Shown here in pieces: positions 20,069-31,445 of a DNA stretch of 64,000 bases. The stretch is from positions 218,459,374 to 218,523,373 of the forward strand of contig NC_061115.1 of assembly GCF_002878395.1 (NCBI RefSeq), in the 5' to 3' direction. A program made the translations under genes and the position numbers. The notes under the pieces are model-generated. The model did no database searches. It was not told the origin of the DNA and saw only the letters and a list, made by a program, of their open reading frames with translations. How positions within the stretch are numbered: the first letter of the stretch is position 1; every line of letters starts with the position of its first letter. Origin of the DNA: Capsicum annuum (lineage: Eukaryota; Streptophyta; Magnoliopsida; Solanales; Solanaceae).

Positions 20069-21120
20069 TATACCTATCAGTTAATTGATTTGCCGAATTG
20101 TTGGTGGCATAAATACTCACATAGTTGCTGGATAATTTGGATTTTGTTCTCTACCATCTTCCTTTCTTTTCTTTTTTGTTTTCTTTCATTCGGTTTGTGT
20201 GTGTGTCTGTGTGATATTTTTATAACTGTTGTATGTGTTTTTATCTCAATGCTTATTCTATCTAACATGCGATTGATAGGTTGTGAAATAAAAAGAAGAA
20301 CCTGCTGAGTTCCTAGCATTATTTAGTTCCCTGTATCCAACATGCGGAGGTATGTATCCAGAATACTACTATAAAAGTATAGTATCTGCCACATCTAGCT
20401 TTGCTTGAGATGTTTTGGAAGGAATTCTTTACGGTTGTCATCTAAAAAGATAATTCTACACCTAAATGCAGTGTGTTGAGACTACCTGGTAGGTTGTCAA
20501 GGTGCGAGCTGGTCCTGATATCATGGTTATAAAAAGAGAACAACAGAAAAGTTAGATTGTGATGTTATCTCTAGATCATTCGGTGTGGGATTTTGCTTTA
20601 TTTCTCAAGCCCGGAGGTGTTTAAAACAGTGTTTTAATTTGTAAAGTTTAGTCTTTACAAATTTCTTTATATGATACTATATTAGAGTTGAGACTCAATT
20701 CCTGTTTCTTGATATACCATATATTGAGCCCACATGTTATTTTCTATGCCTTCGATGTCTAGTCTTGGGCGTGGATGTGAGGAGAGAGGGGGCAGGGTGT
20801 TAATTTTCCTTGAGCTGTTGCTGTCTCCGTTACATGGTCTTGAGCACTCCTCATCTCATGAAGCTCAAGGTCGTCAGCTTTCTTTACGGTCACCTTAACT
20901 GACCGATTATCATGTTTCTTCTGCAGGAGGCTGCTGTTAGAAGTTGTCAGAGGTGGTTCACCTGAATGTACATGTTACAGTGCTTTTCAAAACTGTTGTT
21001 GGTTCCCAGGCATTTTTAACGATAAGATGGCATTTAGCATTTTACAATTATGGTTTCTTATTCCAATCTTTCCGACATGCCTTCGTCACTACTGCATTTT
21101 ATTTTCATACTGTAAACTTG
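20069..21120. other. Intergenic, no gene recognised
   Basis: T-rich non-coding DNA. A splice-acceptor-like TTTCTTCTGCAG at about 20914-20925 precedes a 40-base open stretch ending TGA (about 20965), possibly a last-exon remnant of an unidentified gene. Nothing else was recognised. Confidence 0.35.
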
Positions 21121-21255
21121 CTGTAATGTGACCAAGTGGTCATGGGTTAAAGCCGTGGAAACAGACTCTTGCAGAAATGCAAGTTAAGGTTGCATACAAT
21201 AAACATTTGTGGTTCGGCTCTTACCCAGGCCCCATACATACCGGTCTTCCCTTTG
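21121..21255 (+). repeat. Au-type SINE, 5'-truncated and diverged
   Basis: AATGTGACCAAGTGGTCATGGG, AAGCCGTGGAAACAG, CTTGCAGAAATGCAAG, TGTGGTTCGGCTC and the final CTTCCCTTT follow the Au SINE in order, with many substitutions. Confidence 0.7.
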
Positions 21256-21454
21256 ATGATTTTGATTTTCTTTACTTGAGTCGAGGGTCCATTGGAAACA
21301 GTCTCTCTACCTTCACAAGGTGGGCTAAGGCTGCATATACAACACACTCCCTAGATCTCACTCAAGGGAATACACAGGGTATGTTGTCAAACTATTTGTT
21401 CTATAGTTGTTGCAATTGGTGAATTTGTTTGATCAATATTGACTAGCTATTTTC

Positions 21455-22200
21455 TTGAACAAGTAGGCAGCAGCAACCAGTAATGAATGTTTGTGAAGGG
21501 TAAGGGTATGCAGTCCATACCACCACCTCAAAGGTGAGATATAGAGGTTGTTTTCGATAGATGCCCGGCTCAAGATAAAACAATCTAGAAAAGGAATAGT
21601 AAAAGGACAAGATACAATAGAAATTGTCACACTCAATAATACCATAGACAAGACTCAACAAGTATAAACAAATGATACAACACTCGGAAATAATACTAGT
21701 ACTATAGCTACTAACACGGATAACAAAGTTGTCCTACTTACTAGTATTGATGCACTCGTTCCTACTATCCTTCTACCCAAATCCGCCTCCTCCATACTTT
21801 CTTATCGAGGGTTATGTCCTCGGTAAGCTGAAGCTACTCCATGTCAGCTCTGATCACTTCCCTCCAATATTTCTTTGATCTACCTCTACCTCCCCTTTCT
21901 ATCCCTAGCCAACCTCTGAACCTCCGAACTAGAACATCCGTTCCCCTCCTCATCACATGTCCAAGTCATCTCAACCTCACTTCCCTCATCTTGGCTTCCA
22001 CCGTAGCCAGTCCCACCTTATCTCGAAAAACCTCCTTTTTAATCTTACCTTCCATAGTACACCCATACATCCATCGTAGCATTCTTATCTCTGCCACCTT
22101 CATCTATTGGATGTGAGATTTCTTGACTCACCAACACTCCGCCCCGTACAACACAGCCCGTCTAACCACCATTCTGTGGGACAATGATTACATGAGTTGA
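21455..22200 (-). pseudogene. LINE (RTE-type) 3' fragment
   Basis: On the minus strand, about 22105 to 21840, the translation [52 protein letters not shown] matches the C-terminal tail of plant RTE-type LINE reverse transcriptases. Just upstream, YGAE/CW-like residues are decayed. From 21760 to 21455 the non-coding LINE 3' end follows. The 5' part is missing, as is usual for LINE copies. Confidence 0.7.
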
Positions 22201-22703
22201 ACTTAAATGTGAAACACAGCGACTAGTTGAAAATGCCAATGGAATCGTACATGATTGTTTAAAGCCCCCAACCATGGTGCTGGTTGCTTTAATGGCTCTC
22301 TAAAGACTCTTCAGTTGTTATCTTTTTTTACTGACATCTTTAGGTAGGCAGTTTAACAACAACGACAACCCATAGCAATCTCACACATCAAGCAGTTCAA
22401 AAAGAACAATACAGAATTAAAGAGGACATAGCAAATAACCTTAAAAACACTACGGTAGCATTTAGAAAACAAGAAACAATAACAATAGCCAAATAATGCG
22501 ATAACCGAAGTAATAGAAATAATGAAGAGTATCACAAACGTAGGACAAGAAACTACATGCGTAGTGCTAATAGCCGTGGTGCAAGTATTTACATTATCAC
22601 CGAGAAAAATCTCATATGTTCATTTTGATTTAAAAAGAATGACTTGCATTGTTAATTTTTCATGATTGTTAGTTTGTTATATTAGATACAGAAAGATGCA
22701 CTT
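22201..22703. other. Intergenic, possible second LINE 3' end
   Basis: No gene. TTTAACAACAACGACAACCCATAG near 22350 looks like the TTG-repeat 3' tail of a plant LINE/SINE on the minus strand. The remainder is AT-rich and unassigned. Confidence 0.3.
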
Positions 22704-22704
22704 A

Positions 22705-23027
22705 GTCCCACACCGTTAAGTGAAGAAGATTTAATAGTGGCATGGAGATACAATAAAACATGAGTTCAAGCCTGGGAAATAGCCTCTGGCAGAAATCCAA
22801 GGTAAGGCTGCGTATGATACACCTTTGTGGTGGGACCCTTCCCTGGACACCGCGCATAGCGGCAGCTTTAGTGCACTGGGCTGCCCTTTTATGGAGATAC
22901 AATAAAAAAAGGCCAATTACAGCAGAGAGAGATACTTACCTAGATGGGGTCGATGGGAGATTAACAAGGTCCATGGCCTAGGTTGGTGACCTCCATTGTA
23001 CTTTGGTGGGGTGCCTGCCTAAGGTCC
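22705..23027 (+). pseudogene. U1: U1 snRNA copy 3, split by a SINE and cut by a solo LTR
   Basis: A USE (GTCCCACACCG, 22705-22715) and a decayed TATA region (ATACAATAAAA, 22748-22758) are separated from the RNA by a SINE. The U1 body begins ATACTTACC at 22932 and follows the consensus through GGCCTAGGTTGGTGACCTCCATTG to GCCTGCCTAAGGTCC. There the solo LTR begins (23028). The Sm site and 3' stem do not reappear beyond the LTR. Confidence 0.82.
22759..22890 (+). mobile_element. 5'-truncated Au-type SINE with 17-bp target duplication
   Basis: ATGGAGATACAATAAAA occurs at 22742-22758 and again at 22891-22907, flanking SINE sequence from GAGTTCAAGCC (box B region) to GGGCTGCCCTTTT. This marks a LINE-type, target-primed insertion into the TATA region of U1 copy 3. 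Confidence 0.85.
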
Positions 23028-25608
23028 TGTAATACCCCAAAAAAATACAAATCAATATTTGTGCCATGTTTCAAGCTTATGAATTTTACATCATGGTTCC
23101 TTGGTAGTTTCATGATCAAGGTTGATGTGAATTAAGGTCTCAAATACGTCCTAGCTATTAGGCGAATCAAAACATTCCTTACCGATTGAATTCTTGAGAA
23201 GGATATTGCTATAGTCAACTTCAAACGAGAATATCTATCATTATACTATGAATTTTGAGCTCATCACCCACCAACAGATAGATAATTGAATTAACTTTCC
23301 AACAATACCAATTTTTTCAAAATCCAAGGTCGGAGTAAAAAGTTATTATCATTTTACCGTGGGCTGTCCGGACTACCAAAAGCGACGGGAAGGACCGACG
23401 GACTGTCGTACCTGCGATGGACCGTTGCACCTGCGATGGACCATCGCACCTGCGACGGACCGTCGCCCATAACTCCGTAACTGAGGTAGTAAGCCTGTTT
23501 TCTCGCCAAAAAGTGATGATATGAAGCGACGCTCCATCCCAGGTGCGACGGTCCATCGGCCAAACCATTGCAGACCTCCGTTTAGCGATTTTAAGTCATT
23601 TTTAAAGGAATTTTGGGTCTTCTTCCACCCATTTAAATCCAAATTAACCCATTATCCCATTATTTCCTTACTTTCTCTCAAGAACAACATATTTTCTCTC
23701 AAAGAGGACAGAAACCTAGTCAAGAAATCAAGAACAAGATTCAAATCCTTCTTCAAGAAACTAATTTATTCAAGTTCTTCAAGCTCAAGAATCATCAAGA
23801 AAACATCAAGATTTGTGTTCTCCAATCCAAAAACATTCAAGAAAAGTTAGATCTATTTCAAGATCAAGCTTTAAGGTATGTTAAGTGTTCATCCTTGGGT
23901 ATCCTTTCACCATTAGAGTTCACGAATCCCTTTTAAAACTACAATTTGGTTGATTTCATAGATATCATGTTCGATCTAAATTTAATCTTTCTTATGTTGT
24001 TAAATTGGATTTTAATTCCATGATTTACCTCAAGATTCATGAAAAACTAGCTAATTGTGGAATGATTTATACAAACTACATGTTGAACTCTTGATCTACA
24101 AGTTAGGTGTAGTTTCCATGATTGGATTCAAGTGTATTCATGATTATAACATTGATTGGGTTTCTAATCCATGATTTAGTGCAAGATTTATGTGAAATTA
24201 ATAATTATATGTGTAGTATCATGTGAATTCATGTTAGAGCCTTGAAATTGTGAACTTGATGTTGAAATTGTGATATTCATGTGTTGATTTGTATTTTGTG
24301 CAAATACTATGCCTTCCAAGTGTTAAATGAATTGTCCATGTGAACTAAACAAGAAAAATCATATCATATAAGCATGTATACTAGTCCATGCCATTCAAGT
24401 GTTTGATAAAATTCCTCTATAGTTGTATTATGAACAAATATGCATTGATATGCTTGGCAAGAACATGTAATGCTCTATTTTCATGATATCGAGTCCTGGA
24501 GGTATTTATACCCGACAATTTAGCTATGTACCTAGAGTCATGTCATGTTTTCACGAAACTCTCAGTCAAGCCATGTTCAGTAGACTTCATCCAGTCTTAC
24601 GACTCAGGAAATCTCAGTAATCTCATGAACTCAGTTAGTTAACAGAATTCAGTAGTTTTTCATCAGTCTATGAAACTCAGTAAACTCAATCCAGTTCAGT
24701 CCTGTTAACCATGTTCAGTGTCTATTCAGATGGGAGTAGGAGTTAGCACCGAGTGAACCTAAGGATGGGAACTCACCTGTTATATAAGGGTGCGATTCTT
24801 AGAAGCAATCCCTGCGTTCTAGAACTACGTAGCTAGCGTAGGTTGAGACATCATAACCTGTTATATGAGGGTAGATGAGGTGGCTTAACCTATTATATGA
24901 GGATCCCACCGTTCTCATTAGAGTAACCTATTATATGAGGTCACTCACAGTTGTCCTTACCAGTGGCGCGGTATTGACACCCTTCCAATCAGGGTACAGA
25001 TTGGACCCAACTTAACTATAATATCTTAATTGGAGCATGTCGATTAGATAGCTACTTCCCACGGTCTCAGTTACAGATTCAGTCTTAGTAATAAAACTCA
25101 GATAGTTCTACAGATTTTAGGACTGTCAGATACAATCACTAAGCTTAGTACGAAACTCAGCTAGTTCTATTATAAGTAGGACTGCCAGATACAGTCACTC
25201 ATGTTATCAGTTAGTAGAATTCATGCTATCTTATTATTGTGGTGAGTCCTCATAGTTCAAGGACGTGGTTATTCTTATTATTTTTAGTCACTTATTTCAG
25301 TAGCCAAAGTTAGTTGGGGTCTTGTCCCATCAACTCCTTAGTCAGACAATTAGAGGCTTTCAGACTAGATGTTCAACAGTTTGCAGTATTTCAGATGTTT
25401 CACTTTTGGTATTGTCATACCGTTTTATCAGTTATGTTGCAGTATTGAACCTTATGGCATGTATTTCGCAATTATCTCAGTTATATTGTTATTACAGTAT
25501 TACTATCATGCAGTGCTCAGTTACAGTTATCAGTCATGGGTTAGCTTGTGGTCCTTCGGGATCGTGAGCACCATGTAGCGTCCCGGGTACCAGATTCAGT
25601 GCGTTACA
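23028..25608 (+). mobile_element. Solo LTR (2581 bp) with GGTCC target duplication
   Basis: Begins TGTAATACCCC and ends GTGCGTTACA. GGTCC lies on both sides (23023-23027 and 25609-25613). It has no primer site, interior or second LTR, so it arose by LTR-LTR recombination. It shares blocks with the LTRs at 51731 and 58842, for example GAGTCCTGGAGGTATTTATACCC at 24490, and belongs to the same superfamily. Confidence 0.9.
23390..23470. repeat. About 19-bp tandem repeat within solo LTR
   Basis: Repeated CACCTGCGATGGACCGT-like units, about four diverged copies. An inverted relative (GGTGCGACGGTCCATCG) lies at 23540-23560, so the two could pair. Confidence 0.6.
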
Positions 25609-25613
25609 GGTCC

Positions 25614-26055
25614 AAAGTCTATCTTGAAAGAGAGGAGGTGTTTAATATAAGGATTCCTCTTTTCTGGACTGAACAAGGAGGAAGTATCACCTGAATGAAG
25701 GCATTCATCATAAATAATGGTCCTTCTACACGGCATCAGATGTGAAGAAGAGTAGAAAAACAGAAAAATTGAACTCGTTAAGTCAAACAACTTTTCCGTT
25801 CTAGCTTTTATCGAACAAAAATCATGCACAAGATCATGAATATGGAAACTCAGGTGCCTACCACCTCTCACTATCACCAAGCTACTAGAAATTACATAAA
25901 CCTCTGTTACTTCTTCCACACCCTTCAAATCAGTTGGTTCCACAAGTCCTTCATCACCCCATAATTTTTTCAACAAAGAGATAATAATATCTTCGTCCTT
26001 TGGATAACTTGCAAGGTACAGAAAGCACGACTTTAGGTGATCTGACAAATAGTCA
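25614..26055 (-). pseudogene. R1-like NB-LRR fragment (end of NB-ARC)
   Basis: The minus-strand translation DHLKSCFLYLASYPKDEDIIIS, GLVEPTDLKGVEEVTEV and FHIHDLVHDFCSI aligns with residues about 757-906 of the R1-like gene at 26970-30680. That region holds the RNBS-D and MHD-type motifs. A few residues are deleted after EVTEVYV, in place of CVDES. Only about 440 bp remains. The left side abuts the target duplication of the solo LTR and the right side runs into LTR sequence, so it is a fragment and not a gene. Confidence 0.85.
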
Positions 26056-26275
26056 TAACTAGAAGTTAGGTGTAGTATCTATGATTGGATTCAAGTGTAT
26101 TTATGATTATAACTATGATTGGGTTTCTAATCCATGATTAAGTGCAAGATTTATGATGAATTACTTATATGTGTGGTACCATGTAAATTCATGTTAGAGC
26201 CTTGAAATTGTGAACTTGGTATTAAAATTGTGATGCTCCTGTGTTGATTAGTATTATGTGCATGAATACGTAAAC
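26056..26275 (+). repeat. LTR fragment, same family as the solo LTR
   Basis: GTTAGGTGTAG, ATGATTGGATTCAAGTGTAT and TTAGAGCCTTGAAATTGTG match the solo LTR at about 24100-24310, in the same orientation. Confidence 0.75.
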
Positions 26276-26610
26276 TGTAACTAAGATCATAAGGATTCTG
26301 AATACTAAGTTTTGAGTACTGATAACATGAGTGACTGTATCTGACAGTCCTGATTCTGATGGAACTAGCTGAGTTTCGTGCTGAGCTGAGTGACTGTATC
26401 TGACAGTCCTGAAATCTACAGAACTATCTGAGTTCTATTATTGAGACTGAATCAGTAATTGAGACTGTGGGAGGTAATCATCTAACCAACATGCCCCTTT
26501 CTTGCTAATTTGGGGTACCAGATTCGAGTTTGAATCTGTAATTGAGAATGTGGAAGGTAATCATCTAACCGACATGCCCATTTCTAGCTAATTTGGGGTA
26601 CCAGATATAA
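26276..26610 (-). repeat. Inverted LTR fragment with an 83-bp tandem duplication
   Basis: GAGTGACTGTATCTGACAGTCC is the reverse complement of the solo LTR region near 25130-25210. GGTAATCATCTAACC...TTTGGGGTACCAGAT occurs twice, 83 bases apart (about 26461 and 26544). Confidence 0.65.
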
Positions 26611-26969
26611 TTAGAAATAAACTTCAACCTATCATAACGCAAATAAAAGAAATTTACGAAATAATAGTTGCCAAATAAAAAAATTTGAAGTGTGAATTTG
26701 AAAAAATTTTAATTGTAGGAGCAAAATAAATTTAGAATTTAATATATTTTTCTTAAAAAAACATGAAATATAATTTAAATGGGTTTATTTTTTGAAAATA
26801 AAAAAATTAAGTTTTTTTTTTAAAAAATAAAAACGAAAATAGGTTTTTGGCTGTTTTTTAAATACCAAATATAACTTCAAATTTTATTTGAAATTGTCAT
26901 GCCCAAATATTAATTTTCAAATAGAGTGAAAAAAACTTCGAAGACAAAATGAAAAATTTATGTCCTGCT
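26611..26969. other. AT-rich flank downstream of the R1-like gene
   Basis: Very AT-rich with A and T runs (26690-26830). It would be the 3' untranslated and downstream region of the R gene. No repeat was recognised. Confidence 0.4.
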
Positions 26970-29900
26970 CTAGTAATCTACTAAAAGCTTGTCTTCTCCG
27001 GTCATTTCTTCAACATATTCCTTAATCTTGAGTGCCGACTCTTTAAATTGAGGGCTATTCCACACTGAGATAAACTTTAATGAAGCAATATCTCCAAAAC
27101 TCTCTGGGATCTCTATAAGCTGAGGACACGATCATATATATAATTCTTCGAGCATGGGAAAGGATTCATCTGCAATAACCTGCCATTCAGAAAAAAACAT
27201 ATAAACCAGTAGTAGAGATTTGAGATTGTGGAAGGTGACTTGTTCCATTTTCCATGCTTTTCCACCCTGGATGCTTGCGTCAAATAGTTGCAAGTTTTGA
27301 AGGTTGGGTAGTGATCTCCCAATTCCTGACAGTGCATCTGATGTCAGATTGAGGCCATCCAATTTCACTTCTTTCAAGCTCGAAGGGAAATGAGAATCAG
27401 ACTGATGTGTATGCCCAGAACACACAAATATAGCATGAACTCTTTCAAGTTTAATAAGGACATCCAATCTTGGAAAATATATCTGGTCTGCTGCTGAAAA
27501 ATCCATGACGAATCCAAGGGTTTGAAGATTGGGAAATCTTTTGAAAATATCTTCTGAGTTTACTGAACAAGAGAGGTTGAGAAACTCTAAGGTTGTCATA
27601 TTCTCTAACTTTGTAATTGGTTTGTCATTATTATCCGAATCAAAGACAGAACAACCAGAGATGGACACATATCGTAGCTTTGCGAGACTCCAGATAGTAG
27701 TGGGGGATAATACCAGGTTTGATTTTGATTCCCTGTTATCCACCGCCAGAGTTTCTAGATTGCAGAGGTTTGAAAATGATGGAGGGAGAGCTTTTTCCTT
27801 CATCCGAATCCTTAAGCACCTCAAATGAACAAGCATGCCTATTTCATTCAGCACAGTATCTGGCAAAATTCTACCCAGCACCTCCAGCCTTTTAAGAAGC
27901 CTCAGGTGTCTTAGGTGACAGTTATACAGAGAATATCCAGATTCTATCTTCAAAGAGAGGAGGTGTTTAGCACAAGGATTTCTCTTTTCTGGACTGAAAA
28001 AGGAAGAATCATCACCCGAATGAATGTCCCCATCATAAATAATGGTCCGTCGACGCAGCATCAGATCTGAAGAAGAAGAGGATAAAGACAGAACAATTGA
28101 GCTCTTCAAATCAAACAATTTTTCCTTTCTAGCTATTATCGAACAAAAATCATGCACAAGATCATGAATTTGGCAACTCGGGTGCCTACCACCTCTCACT
28201 ATTACCAAGCTACTAGAAATTGACTCATCCACACAAACCTCCGTTACTTCTTCCACACTCTTCAAGTCAGTTGGTTCCACAAGTCCTTCATCACTCCATA
28301 AATCTTTCAACCAAGAGATCGCAATATTTTTGTCCTTTGGATAACTTGCAAGGTACAATAAGCACGGCTTTAGGTGACCTGACAAATGATCATAACTTAA
28401 TTGTATAACCTTCATCACTTCCTCTTCATCCTTAAAAATGAAGGAACTCAAATTATTGAGAACTTCAAGCCACAAAGCCTCTTTCTTTTCCATCCTTGAA
28501 ATGACTCCGCCGATCAAATCAAGTACCAAAGGAAGCCCATCACACTTTCGGGCTATTTTTTCTCCAACATCCTTTAGTTCATCAGGGCAACGTTCTTCTC
28601 CGAATACCCTTTTCTCTAACAACTCCCAACTTTCGTCTGGTCTTAGCAATCGAAGATCAAGAGGAACACTGTGGAGTTTTCCATGCAAAGCCACTTCCTT
28701 TTTTCGACTTGTTAAAATAACTCTGCTTCCTTTCTGAAATTCAGTTGGAAAAGGTCTTGTCAGCTCATCCCATGTTGCAGTATCCCACAAGTCATCCAAG
28801 ACAATAGGGTACCTCTTTCCAAACAGTTGTCTCCATAGCCTATCAGCAACGTCATCGTCTATGTAATCCTCACTTTCTTTCAAACCAATAACTTCATTGA
28901 AGATTTTCTGCAACAACTTTTTCTCATTACGTTCCTGGTCAACTGTGCACCAAGCACGAATGTCGAAATGGCCAACAACAGACTTTTCAATATATACTCT
29001 GTAAGCCAAAGTAGTTTTTCCAAGCCCCGGCATGCCGAGTATGGAAATGACATCTACCTCAGCTGGTCCACTTGTGAGCTTCCGGATTATCCACTCTGTC
29101 TCCTCCTCAAAACCTACGTTTATTTTACTAGCTATTGATGACCTGTTTATAACTGGCTTGTTGGGAGAGTTTGTAAAAATGATACTCGTGTTCTTGGAGA
29201 TCTTCTCTTGTACCTCTTTTTTGACAAGCTTGATCTTTTCTACAGTATCAGGAAGTAAGAAAATAAGCTGCAAGAGACCATGATCTCTGGCAAGAATTGA
29301 GTTAATGGCATGTTCCGCCTCATATGCCAAATCTAGAATACGAGTCCAAAGATCTCTATGCAATTCTTGCTCCACATTCCCAAAGAACGATCTTATGTGT
29401 ACTAGGTCTTCTTTGACCCGACTGATTTCTTCTTTTATCAAAGCAACTGAATAAGCATTGGAATTGAGCAAGTCATTTAAGTTTCGCAGTAGAAGAGTCA
29501 TGAACAGCAGTCCATCACTCATGGGGAAGCAGAGCTCAGATGAGTCTGCAGGGGCTTTCAAGAAAACATGTTTGAAATCTTTCAGAAGTTCAATATTTTC
29601 CAGCAAGTCTTGACTTGCACAACTTATTTTGTCCGTTGAGTTCTCTTCTAATTTGCGAATGAGAATGGACACCTCCCTGATAAGTGCTCCAACACGTGCC
29701 AATAGAACAGATAACTTTTCATTATGAATAAAGTCCTTTGGCATATCTGTAAGAAAAAGCAATAGGAACTCTATCATGACATGAATGTTGGAAGCTGAAG
29801 TGCTACGAGGTATAGCATTAACCATGTGCTGTTGTAGGTGAATCAGATGTTCTCTGAGAATGTCTGGAGATGCTTCTAGGAGCTTCTTAATGAAGCATCC

Positions 29901-30680
29901 AAGTTCTGCCGACTGTGAAGCTTCCAATATTGTAGAATATATGTGCATAACATCCAGTGAGACCGGAATTATCTTCAAAAGTAGATGGACTAGCAGGGAA
30001 TTGACTTGAGAGACTTCATATTCTTCATGTTTTTTATATGTTTCTTCATCTTTTTCATCTGTCTTGTGAAATTGACGAGACAAAATAACAAAACAGAAGT
30101 GTCCTACTCTCTCAGCCATAAGTTGAAACTGCGGTAAGGCATATTCAATTGCCTTATGCTCGATCCAACCATTTACTTTCAGCCCATGGAAATCTCTTAA
30201 ATTGCAAAATACATTCTGAAGAAGCTCATATTGAGTCATTGATGGGAAAATCAACTCAGCACGAACCTTGGGTAGATAATGGAGATTCACAAGAAGTGAG
30301 TCCAGGAGTTCAACCAACTGATCCTCTCTCATGGTGACACTTAATTCAGAATGATGATCTGAGATTTTACAACTTTTGATATTTTCAAGAAGGTGAGGAA
30401 CAACATGATCCTTTAATTTAACCAGCATGTCATCTCCACTCTGATGAAAAATTGACTGAACCAGATCATGAACCTCATATGATATGCAAGACATTTCGGC
30501 ATTAGAACCATCCAAAATGTAATAACAAAGCTGTAAACATGCTGACAAAGATGTCAGCTCCAGTTTCAGGTTCTCAATTTGATCTGTATCAAGAACAATT
30601 TGATCTGCTTCATTCTTTAACCTCTCTATGAAATCAAGAAGATTGACAATGTCCTCGCGAAGCACAGCAGATGATACCTG
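26970..30680 (-). pseudogene. R1-like CC-NB-LRR disease resistance gene, premature stop, first exon not found
   Basis: Intracellular immune receptor of the Solanaceae R1 class: it recognises pathogen effectors and triggers defence. The long exon encodes an R1-type N-terminal domain (residues about 1-500). The NB-ARC domain follows: P-loop GMPGLGKTTLA (about 542-552), WCTVDQ, kinase-2 YPIVLDDLWD (about 618), GSRVILTSRKKE, GLPL (CDGLPLVLDLIGG, about 706), RNBS-D CLLYLASYPKD (about 767) and MHD-type IHDLVHD (about 831). LRRs run from about 900 on. A TGA at 27132-27134 ends the frame after EELYI. The same frame then reads on for 53 codons of R1-like C-terminus (SCPQLIEIPESFG...) to TAG at 26970-26972. 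No ATG opens the exon: an in-frame TAG at 30681-30683 and the pyrimidine-rich TTTTTTTAGCAG point to a splice acceptor. The 5' exon is not found before the LTR element at 30954. The TGA may be tolerated, since motifs are otherwise intact. Confidence 0.85.
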
Positions 30681-30953
30681 CTAAAAAAACAAACGTGCAT
30701 CAAAATTTTCAGCACACATAATTGCCACGACAAGTTTTACTCTTATTTTGCAGGCAACTAATGTAAATGTAAGCTAAATGTTATTTTACAGACAATGTTT
30801 ACCTTCTTCAAAATAGCCTACTGAACAAGCCAAGTGTTTGTCAGAAGCAAGAGTTAGATTTCTTAGAATGTCACTCAACTAATGATAATTGGTCAAAAAA
30901 CCACTCTACATATTCAGGTGGTATTACGCTGTTTTAGATGATGTGGAATTTGT
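30681..30953. other. Probable intron or 5' flank of the R1-like gene
   Basis: Non-coding DNA between the splice acceptor and the LARD insertion. No ATG-initiated exon with R1 similarity was seen. Confidence 0.4.
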
Positions 30954-31324
30954 TGTAACACCCCGTACTTTCGGACTAGAATTTAGACCATCGTTCCTAT
31001 AGAACCGAACTAAGAAATTCCTTGTTAATATATGTGTGGTGATCAGTCCTAAGATGTAGGAATACCTTTGAGTATGATTTGAGGTCACAAAAATCCCCTA
31101 ACCTCTAAGACGAGTTGAAAACATTTCTATCGATTAAGTTTTAGAGGATGTTTCAACTAGAGTCAACTTCCAGCAACCATAACTCCCAATATATATATAG
31201 AATTAGAGGCTCTACTATATATCAAATGAAAGGTCTTCGAATTATCTTTCCAACGATACCAATTTTACCAAAATTCGACACCCGAACAAGAAGTTATGGC
31301 TTTGCAAAGTGGAGTGCGTCGCCT

Positions 31325-31445
31325 AGCATAAGGTGTGCGACACACAACCTAACTTATGCTATAAGGTGTGCGCCGTACAACCTAATGTGTGCGATAAAAT
31401 GTGCGCCGCACAACCTAGCTTATGCGTTAAGGTGTGCACCGCATA
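31325..31445. repeat. About 30-bp tandem repeat in LARD 1 LTR
   Basis: About four units of the type ATAAGGTGTGCGCCGCACAA. The 3' LTR (38192-38290) has about three. Related arrays occur in LARD 2 LTRs (52098-52225 and 59215-59342). Confidence 0.7.

Noticed and set aside
28220..30337. Several plus-strand open frames across the R1-like gene
   Set aside because: They are antisense shadows of the NB-LRR exon with no domain of their own.
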